From a virus, in IMG/VR virus record IMGVR_UViG_3300028178_000007, positions 1 to 37,971 of that record: a DNA stretch of 37,971 nucleotides, one strand, 5' to 3'. The position numbers were made by a program, and so were the translations under genes. How positions within the stretch are numbered: position 1 is the stretch's first letter; each line of letters begins with the position of its first letter. The notes under the pieces are model-generated. The model was not told the DNA's origin, made no database searches, and worked only from the letters and a program-made list of their open reading frames with translations. Of this stretch, positions 33,163 through 37,971 are shown piece after piece.

Positions 33163-33222
33163 AATCACCCTAAGAAGTGATTACTTGAGAGATACTTCTC
33201 AGATGACCTAGCATTATCTAGG
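33161..33222 (+). promoter_or_regulatory. Three successive perfect hairpins in the 5' leader
   Basis: Stem 1: GTAATCAC (33161-33168) with GTGATTAC (33177-33184), 8-base loop. Stem 2: TGAGA (33186-33190) with TCTCA (33197-33201), 6-base loop. Stem 3: CCTAG (33207-33211) with CTAGG (33218-33222), 6-base loop. None is followed by a T-run, so these are not terminators. They end 10 bases before the AGGAGA ribosome site of the gene at 33243, suggesting mRNA stabilisation, processing or protein binding. Confidence 0.65.
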
Positions 33223-33242
33223 ATAAGTATAGGAGAATTACT

Positions 33243-34109
33243 ATGGTTGATGAAACTGCTAGTAATATCGATTTAAATTCTTTATTGAAAGGTGTTAATA
33301 TGGGTAATTTATTAGGTGGAACTGGTTCTGAAAGTGGTGGACTAGGTGGTGGTTTGTTACTTGGTCTATTACTTGGTAGAACTAACTTACTAGGTGGTGG
33401 AACTGATGCTGCTGCGATTGCTGCTGCTGATCGTCTAACTGCTGCTGATGTACAAAACATAGTATCTGCAAATGCTAACTCACAAACATTAGGTAATGTT
33501 GAAGGTGAGATTTGGAAAGCAGAAGGTCAGTTACAAGCTGCTTTAGCTGCTCAAAGCAATACTGCTCAAATCACCACATTAAATGCTGAAATTGCTAACT
33601 TACAAGGTCAATCAGGTATTCTTGCTAATATAAACAGTGTCGCTAAAGACATAATCAATGAAGTACATGAAACTGGTGATGTTGTTAATGCTTCTGTCAC
33701 TACATTAGCTGCTGCTCAAGCTGCTGGTTTCGGGGTTGTTAATACTAACATCGCTCAAAGCACTTATGCTACTTCTCTTGCTATTGCTAATGATGGTGAG
33801 AAAACTAGAGCTTCTATTGCTGCTTTGGCTGCATCTATTCCTAATGCTAGAGAACTTGACTTACAACGTCAATTAGCAGTAGCTTTGGATGACCACAGAC
33901 ATACTGCTACAAGAGGTATAGTTGAGTCTGGTAATGTTAATGTAACTACTAATGTTGCTCAAGCTCAATCACAAGCACAGTTGCAACAACAAGCAATTAC
34001 TACTAATGGTTTACTTGGTCAATTAATAGCTGCACAACATGCTACTAATACTGCTGTAACTATTGGAAATGGCAATCGTCCTACTCAAACAGCAAATAAT
34101 GTTGCTTGA
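33243..34109 (+). CDS. Probable virion protein, Gly-rich N-terminus, possible TGA readthrough
   Basis: A 288-residue protein with an excellent AGGAGA site. Residues ~20-52 are Gly/Leu-rich (GGTGSESGGLGGGLLLGLLL), followed by Ala-rich helices (TDAAAIAAADRLTAADVQNI) and a long coiled-coil stretch. Near 205-265 come RELDLQRQLAVALDDHRH, then NVNVTTNVAQAQSQAQLQQQ, a run I associate with abundant structural proteins of several phages (LxxxLxxxxxxxxH, then VxxxVNQxQxQxQQ). It ends at TGA 34107-34109, but the same frame is open for another 60 codons. It has its own leader with three hairpins. A virion role is inferred; no enzyme motif is seen. Confidence 0.75.
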   Translation: MVDETASNIDLNSLLKGVNMGNLLGGTGSESGGLGGGLLLGLLLGRTNLLGGGTDAAAIAAADRLTAADVQNIVSANANSQTLGNVEGEIWKAEGQLQAALAAQSNTAQITTLNAEIANLQGQSGILANINSVAKDIINEVHETGDVVNASVTTLAAAQAAGFGVVNTNIAQSTYATSLAIANDGEKTRASIAALAASIPNARELDLQRQLAVALDDHRHTATRGIVESGNVNVTTNVAQAQSQAQLQQQAITTNGLLGQLIAAQHATNTAVTIGNGNRPTQTANNVA

Positions 34110-34292
34110 ACTCCCGTAGCATTGGATGATCTTTTTATTACTAATATAACTAACGTAACTGAAGTACAATCTTGTGCAGATGAATCAGAAGATGCTTCAA
34201 ACGAAGTTGATAAAGATAAGTCTAGTGGGAACAATAGTAATGGTGGAGGACATGGTAAACATAGTCCTCGTAGTGGTTTAAAACAATTGTAG
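34107..34292 (+). other. In-frame extension past TGA: readthrough domain candidate
   Basis: After TGA (34107-34109, context GCT TGA ACT) the frame continues for 60 sense codons to TAG at 34290-34292. The reading is protein-like: TPVALDDLFITNITNVTEVQ, then an acidic part (CADESEDASNEVDKDK) and a Gly/His/Ser end (GNNSNGGGHGKHSPRSGLKQ). Codon choice resembles neighbouring genes, no alternative gene with a start and ribosome site fits the gap, and such gaps are otherwise rare here. Either suppression of UGA, a recent nonsense mutation or a sequence error could explain it. Confidence 0.55.
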
Positions 34293-34300
34293 GAAATTTT

Positions 34301-34675
34301 ATGTCAGCTTCAATAGCAACACTTGAACAACAAATAAGAGATTTGCAGAAACCAACAGTTAATGTAACTCCTGTAGTATCATTAGTACCTACTGCGGTCA
34401 GCGAACCGACAGTTACAGTAAGTCTTAGTGACTTACGCAGTATGGTAAAGGAGATGGTAGGTGATGGTGTTGCTGAAGTTGATGTAAAACCTATACAAAA
34501 AGAGTATACATTACTAGAAGCACTTAACTTAGCTCTTACTTCTGAAGAACAATCTTGGCTAGTTAAGGAAGATGTTATTAAAGGTGTAGCTAACTTTATG
34601 GCAACAAGTGATGGTTTAGAACTAACTAAACTCTTTATAACCGATTATAGGAAATATTATGAAAATAAAACATAG
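34301..34675 (+). CDS. Unknown acidic helical protein
   Basis: A 124-residue protein with an AGGAAA site that overlaps the TAG ending the readthrough frame. Residues 1-16 form a helix (SASIATLEQQIRDLQKP), then a Val/Thr/Pro-rich linker (TVNVTPVVSLVPTAVSEPTV), then an alpha-helical domain (LSDLRSMVKEMVGDG; TLLEALNLALTSEEQSWLVK). No signal peptide or membrane span. It may form oligomers through the N-terminal helix. It overlaps the next gene by 17 bases. I do not recognise a family. Confidence 0.65.
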   Translation: MSASIATLEQQIRDLQKPTVNVTPVVSLVPTAVSEPTVTVSLSDLRSMVKEMVGDGVAEVDVKPIQKEYTLLEALNLALTSEEQSWLVKEDVIKGVANFMATSDGLELTKLFITDYRKYYENKT

Positions 34676-34910
34676 TGTAGTAACTGAAGATATGGAAGCA
34701 GACGAACTGTATAGTATGGTTACAGCTCTTTGTCTTGCTCCTTATCCGACAGTTGAAGAACAAAACATGGCTATAGTAGCTGGTAAACTTACTTTTAAGC
34801 ATGAATTAGATGAATTAATCTTGAAAGCTTTTGATGTAGGGTGTAAAATTGGTATGAATAACGCCAATATTAAAGATGCAGCTATGTATGATGCTGATAT
34901 GACTGATTAA
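34659..34910 (+). CDS. Unknown small acidic protein
   Basis: An 83-residue, mostly helical acidic protein (TEDMEADELYSMVTALCLAP, then TFKHELDELILKAFDVGCKI). An AGGAAA site lies just before the ATG, inside the end of the upstream gene. No motif I can name. Cotranscribed with its neighbours; the next gene begins 22 bases downstream. Confidence 0.6.
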   Translation: MKIKHSVVTEDMEADELYSMVTALCLAPYPTVEEQNMAIVAGKLTFKHELDELILKAFDVGCKIGMNNANIKDAAMYDADMTD

Positions 34911-34932
34911 CTTACCTTATAAGGAAACCATT

Positions 34933-35241
34933 ATGAAAAAACTAATACTTTTATTAGCTATAGTAGCTTTTAGCAGTTATGCTAATAGTAGTTGTAGGTC
35001 AAGTAGTGTAAAGAAACAATTTGATAGGATTAATGGTTATTCTCATGGTAAGAAAGGTTATATAGTAGACCATATCTGCGCTCTCTATTGTGGAGGGTTA
35101 GATAATGTTAAGAATATGCAATACCAAACAGCTCTTGAAAGTAAAGAGAAAGATAGATGGGAAACTACACCTTATGGATGTAGTATTACCTGTAATTCGA
35201 CTAACTCTTTACCTAGAAGGACTGTGTTTAATTGTAAGTAA
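34933..35241 (+). CDS. Exported HNH-like nuclease
   Basis: A 102-residue protein with a clear Sec signal peptide (MKKLILLLAIVAFSSYANS, cleavage near 17-20). The mature part has GYIVDHICALYCGGLDNVKN and MQYQT, matching the DH-x(n)-GG-x-D-x-x-x-N-x-Q core of HNH-type nucleases (D46, H47, N61), followed by ESKEKDRWE. Six Cys in the mature part (21, 49, 53, 83, 87, 101) suit disulfides in the periplasm. Related small exported proteins occur widely in Gram-negative bacteria and phages. Role inferred: degradation of incoming or released DNA outside the cytoplasm, perhaps against other phages. An AAGGAAA site, set in a palindrome (CCTTATAAGG), precedes the ATG. Convergent with the next gene. Confidence 0.8.
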   Translation: MKKLILLLAIVAFSSYANSSCRSSSVKKQFDRINGYSHGKKGYIVDHICALYCGGLDNVKNMQYQTALESKEKDRWETTPYGCSITCNSTNSLPRRTVFNCK

Positions 35242-35248
35242 TGCTTTG

Positions 35249-35264
35249 GCTACAGGGATGTAGC
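35249..35264. terminator. Hairpin between convergent genes, weak terminator candidate
   Basis: GCTACA (35249-35254) and TGTAGC (35259-35264) form a perfect 6-bp stem with a GGGA loop, between the HNH gene stop and the end of the opposing gene. The T-content after it is poor in both directions, so only partial termination is likely. Confidence 0.3.
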
Positions 35265-35537
35265 TACTTTATATGGTGAACTAGATTTACCTTCTTCTAG
35301 TTGTGGATTTGTTATACTTTTATTCTCTATTAGTAGTTTAAATAGTTCATTATTTGTAATGTATTCATTCTCATTTAATAATATTTTAATTAACTCTGGA
35401 TTAGTTATAGTATAACTTTTAAATCTCCATTCTCGTTCATATATAATAGTGTCTGAACCAAATATATCCCACCAGTTACGTCTTTGTAATACTGGAACTT
35501 CTATTTGAACATGCCAACTTAAAGTATAGTTTTTCAT
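35250..35537 (-). CDS. Unknown protein, last gene of the early operon
   Basis: A 95-residue protein starting MKNYTLSWHVQIEVPVLQRR, with a strand-rich N-terminal half (NWWDIFGSDTIIYEREWRF) and a helical, polar C-terminal half (TITNPELIKILLNENEYITN, then NELFKLLIENKSITNPQL). The two ITN(P/N)(E/Q)L stretches suggest a short internal repeat. The ATG overlaps the stop of the upstream 36-residue gene as ATGA. No known family recognised. Confidence 0.6.
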   Translation of the reverse strand: MKNYTLSWHVQIEVPVLQRRNWWDIFGSDTIIYEREWRFKSYTITNPELIKILLNENEYITNNELFKLLIENKSITNPQLEEGKSSSPYKVATSL

Positions 35538-35644
35538 TTTATACTATCCAAATACTTTTTAGTTAAGTAGTTAATTAAAGCTATTATAACTAATACTCCT
35601 AGTGTTACTGCTGCTACTATTGTTGATACTATTGATATTGTCAT
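35534..35644 (-). CDS. 36-residue single-span membrane peptide
   Basis: A short gene found by hand. The ATG at 35644 overlaps the upstream stop as ATGA and its own TGA at 35534-35536 overlaps the downstream ATG as ATGA, so it is coupled on both sides. The product begins MTISIVSTIVAAVTLGVLVI (span about residues 4-27) and ends IALINYLTKKYLDSIK with a basic cytoplasmic-side tail. Holin-like, antiholin, superinfection or enzyme-regulating peptides have this size; the operon (replication and unknown genes) does not decide. The double overlap is the main proof that it is real. Confidence 0.75.
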   Translation of the reverse strand: MTISIVSTIVAAVTLGVLVIIALINYLTKKYLDSIK

Positions 35645-35940
35645 TCGTTAGTTACTCCTATGCCGTGAGCCATTTCGACCTGACGGGCAAATATAAAAAC
35701 GTCATTAACCAAATTAACTCCATATAGTTGAGCTAACCTATCTGCACTTAAAGGTTCACGTTTTAAAAAGTATTTTGTATCTTCAACACCTTTGTCGTAC
35801 CACCATTTACCACTTAGAGGTTCTGGCTTTTGCTCAGGTTCATTAAGTAATTCTGAAATCTCTTTAAGAAGTAATGGGCATATATCTCTAACTCTAAGAG
35901 TTACTGCACATCGGTTTAATAACTCTCTTTCAACGCTCAT
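35641..35940 (-). CDS. Unknown early protein
   Basis: A 99-residue protein. It has an N-terminal helix (ELLNRCAVTLRVRDICPLLL), a Pro/Glu linker (NEPEQKPEPLSGKWWYDKGV) and REPLSADRLAQLYGVN, a helix-turn pattern common in phage small proteins of unknown function. It is ATGA-coupled to the genes on both sides. No DNA-binding or catalytic motif is certain. Confidence 0.6.
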   Translation of the reverse strand: MSVERELLNRCAVTLRVRDICPLLLKEISELLNEPEQKPEPLSGKWWYDKGVEDTKYFLKREPLSADRLAQLYGVNLVNDVFIFARQVEMAHGIGVTNE

Positions 35941-36242
35941 TCTACTTCTCTCTCTTTTAACATTGCATCTGCATACTGATAAGATAATTTAGCCGTATAG
36001 TTCATATTTGCATAAGTATGAAGTTTAGAATTAGCTATCAGTAATCCATTCATAGCAGTTATAGCTATATGATCTCTTAGTTTATATACATCTGGTTGTG
36101 GTATATCACCTAGTAGTTCCATTTGCTTTTCTACTACACCTGCAAATCTATCTACCATATCATCATTACAGAAACCCATTGAAAATAAGTCTGCCATATC
36201 ATTTGCTGCAATTAAAGCATGTTCTTTAATTTTACTGTTCAT
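35937..36242 (-). CDS. Unknown early helical protein
   Basis: A 101-residue all-helical protein (MNSKIKEHALIAANDMADLF, then DDMVDRFAGVVEKQMELLGD), ending YADAMLKEREVE. The (A/Y)DAML-x-x-R-E-V ending is familiar from short unknown proteins of Gram-negative phages. An AGAGGG site lies just before the ATG, which overlaps the upstream gene by 11 bases; ATGA overlap with the downstream gene. Probably an early protein; no function known. Confidence 0.62.
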   Translation of the reverse strand: MNSKIKEHALIAANDMADLFSMGFCNDDMVDRFAGVVEKQMELLGDIPQPDVYKLRDHIAITAMNGLLIANSKLHTYANMNYTAKLSYQYADAMLKEREVE

Positions 36243-36492
36243 CTTGCCCTCTTATATTAAAATGTTTCTCTATAAAGCATATAGATTTTTCCATGCCGCG
36301 AATAATTCCAATATCATAATCAGTATCACTATCACTAAAAGATATTTGTTCTTCTATAGCTTTAATCATATCAAGTATAATTAACTCAGCGAAGTTCTTA
36401 GTATTTCCATGTAAGTAACCTATAGGTAATACTTTATCGTGGTACATTTCTATTCCAGCTTTTTTAGCTAGTTGTCTTATTCTTTGGTTCAT
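36232..36492 (-). CDS. Unknown early protein (KFAELI-type)
   Basis: An 86-residue protein. I choose the ATG at 36492 (MNQRIRQLAKKAGIEMYHDK), which overlaps the upstream stop as ATGA and has GGAAG before it, over the GTG two codons earlier. The N-terminal MN-x-R-I-R-x-L-A-x-x-A-G, the central NFAELIILDMIKAIEEQI and the C-terminal CFIEKHFNIRG match a small-protein pattern (MNERI-x-x-LA-x-x-AG, KFAELI-x-x-E, HFGV) widespread in phages, function unknown. The related motifs suggest common ancestry with the neighbouring gene. Confidence 0.65.
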   Translation of the reverse strand: MNQRIRQLAKKAGIEMYHDKVLPIGYLHGNTKNFAELIILDMIKAIEEQISFSDSDTDYDIGIIRGMEKSICFIEKHFNIRGQDEQ

Positions 36493-37139
36493 ACCCACTT
36501 CCTTCCACCTTCTTGTTTAACTTCAATAACTACCCAAACCATACCAGTTCCTTCTTTTCTTACTCTTTCTACTATTAAATAAGAATCAAGAAAACTTTGT
36601 AAGTCTTTTTTAAGTAGTTTCATTGGTTTACATTCTTTATAAGCTAGTTCAATCTCATACTTATTACTAAATTCCATTCCAACTACTACTTTTTGCCTAC
36701 TATTCTCTTTTTCTATCTGTTTTTGTAGGTTTAATTGGTATAATAACTCTATTTGTTCCTCTTTTTCCCTCTTTAATCGTTCTTTTTTCTCTCTTTTTTC
36801 AAGCTCTAATGTTAGATAATTGCATCCTTTTAAGTCTACTTTACCCTCCATATACAATTCAGCTAGTAGATTCTTACTAAACCAACCTAATTTACCTTCT
36901 GGTTCAAAGTCATTAGGAAACTGTTCTTTTAATTGGTCTACTACTTCATATAAGTAAGTATTAACTTGTTCTATGCTTATTTGTTTCTTATTATACTCTG
37001 CTTTACACTTTTTAACGTGTTCTCTAAATTTAATTTGTATTCTTCCTGAATTAATTGAATCATACCTACATTGAAGTATTTTAGAGTTAGGAAACTTATT
37101 AACTAAAAAATCTTCTTCTGTTATAATATACGATAACAT
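36489..37139 (-). CDS. Unknown protein with coiled coil, second gene of rep operon
   Basis: A 216-residue basic protein. The N-terminal part contains ILQCRYDSINSGRIQIKFRE, then a helical region (EQVNTYLYEVVDQLKEQFPN). Residues ~108-145 are a dense Lys/Glu coiled coil (LELEKREKKERLKREKEEQI), and the C-terminus is a strand-rich end (GTGMVWVVIEVKQEGGRKWV). It is coupled by TAATG directly behind the Rep_3 initiator, a position often used by replication accessory or partition-like proteins, but no ParA/ParB, primase or helicase motif is visible. Confidence 0.65.
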   Translation of the reverse strand: MLSYIITEEDFLVNKFPNSKILQCRYDSINSGRIQIKFREHVKKCKAEYNKKQISIEQVNTYLYEVVDQLKEQFPNDFEPEGKLGWFSKNLLAELYMEGKVDLKGCNYLTLELEKREKKERLKREKEEQIELLYQLNLQKQIEKENSRQKVVVGMEFSNKYEIELAYKECKPMKLLKKDLQSFLDSYLIVERVRKEGTGMVWVVIEVKQEGGRKWV

Positions 37140-37813
37140 TATCTTTCTCCATAGTTAAATATAACTTTATCTGCTCTAACTGAACTCACTAACTTTATAC
37201 CTAGTTTATTGTATATATCAACTAAGGTAGGTTTTATTATCTTAGCATGAAGCGATTTAAACTCCTTATACTCTGTTTCTTCTAAGTTAAGCATAGTTCT
37301 TATTTCCTCTTTAGTTAGTATAAATTTGCCATATTTAGTTAATTGCCATAAGTTCTTTTCTATTAGTATGTATAGACTATAGCGTTTGCTACTGCTTATT
37401 GTAGATATTCTAGGGTCTACTAGTAAGAAATTACCAGCTTCCATGTGTCCACTTATCAAAGGTATAAACTTACTATTCCAGTTAATAAGTATTTGTTTTT
37501 CACTTTCATTATAGATGAAGTCATATATAAGACTAGTAACATATACACTTCCATCTGGCAAAGTTATATCCATACTAGTTTCTTTTAACTTTCTAATAAC
37601 ATCTATAACCGATTCAAATGCTTCATGTAATCTTAGTTTACAACTTTTAGCGTATTCATCTACATCTACAGGGTAGTATCTTTCTTTCTTAAACAATACT
37701 CCTTGATCTTCTCCAAGTAAACAACAATTAATAAATCTATTGTCGTATAGTTCTAAGTGTTTAATAGTATCTATACTATTATGGTGTAGCTTAATACCAG
37801 TTCTACTTTTCAT
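37139..37813 (-). CDS. Replication initiator protein, Rep_3 superfamily
   Basis: A 224-residue protein with the two winged-helix arrangement of plasmid initiators. WH1 lies at about 45-135 (KLRLHEAFESVIDVIRKLKE, then VYVTSLIYDFIYNESEKQIL, then INWNSKFIPLISG). The link SSKRYSLYILIEKNLW (141-156) fits the Rep_3 pattern S-x-x-(S/Y)-x-R-L-Y-x-(L/I)-L. WH2 lies at about 165-208 (LTKEEIRTMLNLEETEYKEF, then LHAKIIKPTLVDIYNKLGIK). It would bind the iterons just upstream (37928 onward) and open the origin. It is first in the leftward operon under a strong promoter. The ribosome site is poor, which would hold the protein level low. Family call is by pattern. Confidence 0.82.
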   Translation of the reverse strand: MKSRTGIKLHHNSIDTIKHLELYDNRFINCCLLGEDQGVLFKKERYYPVDVDEYAKSCKLRLHEAFESVIDVIRKLKETSMDITLPDGSVYVTSLIYDFIYNESEKQILINWNSKFIPLISGHMEAGNFLLVDPRISTISSSKRYSLYILIEKNLWQLTKYGKFILTKEEIRTMLNLEETEYKEFKSLHAKIIKPTLVDIYNKLGIKLVSSVRADKVIFNYGER

Positions 37814-37843
37814 TTAATTTTCGTAATAAGTTATTAAAATAAT

Positions 37844-37873
37844 AGTATACCATAACCCTCCCCTCCCTGTCAA
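37844..37873 (-). promoter_or_regulatory. Strong promoter of the rep operon
   Basis: On the minus strand: TTGACA (37873-37868), 18-base spacer, TATACT (37849-37844), preceded by TG-G, an extended -10. The -35 is a full match and the -10 is 5/6. The start would lie about 30 bases before the rep ATG. The spacer is very G-rich on this strand. Confidence 0.8.
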
Positions 37874-37927
37874 CCTTTCCCGTCCACCTTTTTCGCCCAT
37901 TGCCATTTCTGCAATTTGGGGAAAACT

Positions 37928-37959
37928 GGGTACTAATAAGGGTAAAAGTGGGTACTAAT
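37928..37959 (+). repeat. Iteron-like direct repeats GGGTACTAAT
   Basis: GGGTACTAAT occurs at 37928-37937 and 37950-37959, a 22-bp period typical of Rep_3 iterons. A bare GGGTA lies between them at 37940-37944, and TACCC at 37960-37964 makes an inverted pair with the second iteron (loop CTAAT). The array may continue past the right edge. Confidence 0.65.
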
Positions 37960-37971
37960 TACCCCCTAAGC

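Larger units (their letters stand above)
37814..37971. other. Candidate replication origin region, cut by window edge
   Basis: This non-coding end holds the rep promoter, a C-rich plus-strand tract (about 37854-37898) unlike the AT-rich rest, an imperfect inverted repeat (CCCATTGC at 37896-37903 with GCAATTTGGG at 37911-37920) and the iterons. An AT-rich opening element is not obvious between rep and the edge except at 37814-37848, so it may lie beyond the window. No gene is seen here. Confidence 0.6.

Noticed and set aside
33161-33222. Hairpin leader read as a terminator or CRISPR remnant
   Set aside because: No T-runs follow the stems and the three stems differ in sequence, so neither fits.
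34107-34109. Genome-wide reassignment of TGA to Trp or another residue
   Set aside because: Several genes end on TGA in ATGA overlaps (2524, 15746, 35534, 35641, 35937), so TGA is a working stop.

Overview
This window is most of the virion gene set of an AT-rich tailed phage (siphovirus type) with a lambda-like head gene order. It also carries a plasmid-type replication cassette at the right edge, which suggests a phage-plasmid or a phage with Rep_3-type replication. There is no ribosomal or metabolic gene, and genes are packed with TAATG or ATGA overlaps. Codon use is AT-rich (TTA, AGA, ACT, GCT). TGA, TAA and TAG are all used as stops, so the code is standard. I cannot name the host. The fibre modules (C1q-like end, and the repeats ending in DAKGRVT) are ones I associate with phages of aquatic Gram-negative bacteria, and the promoters are good sigma70 matches. 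I see no integrase, repressor, holin, endolysin, tRNA or CRISPR array; if present they lie outside the window.

Layout. (1) 1-7226, minus strand: an adsorption cassette of about ten genes running leftward and cut by the left edge. It holds two tail fibres that share an N-terminal attachment module but end in different heads, a small protein that repeats the tip domain of one fibre, a six-repeat propeller-like protein and a C1q-ended fibre. (2) 7227-7354: divergent control region with a 10-bp palindrome. (3) 7355-17805, plus strand: TerS, TerL, gpW-like protein, portal, S49 protease with a nested scaffold start, decoration protein, major capsid protein, connector/completion proteins and tail tube protein, in the order of lambda Nu1-A-W-B-C/Nu3-D-E-Z-U-V. 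A promoter precedes the protease. A UUCG-loop terminator ends the block. (4) 17863-33104, plus strand: a perfect consensus sigma70 promoter, then tail chaperone G with a -1 frameshift product GT, a 2386-residue tape measure protein, a hub-like protein, a 1605-residue central fibre/host-specificity protein and two small tail proteins. (5) 33105-35241, plus strand: a leader with three successive hairpins, a virion-like protein whose frame stays open for 60 codons past its TGA, two unknown proteins and an exported HNH-like protein. (6) 35250-37813, minus strand: an early operon read from a strong promoter, starting with a Rep_3 initiator and continuing through six small unknown genes, one of them an untracked 36-residue membrane peptide. 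(7) 37814-37971: a C-rich, iteron-bearing origin candidate cut by the right edge.

How it works together: regions 3 and 4 build the capsid and a very long tail, region 1 supplies exchangeable receptor-binding parts, and regions 6 and 7 probably replicate the genome as a plasmid-like circle. The less ordinary points are the TGA readthrough candidate, the hairpin leader before it, the lambda-style GT frameshift and Nu3-style nested scaffold kept in a distant AT-rich phage, the domain inserted into the decoration protein, the domain shared between a fibre tip and a small free protein, and the joining of a lambda-like virion with a Rep_3/iteron replicon.
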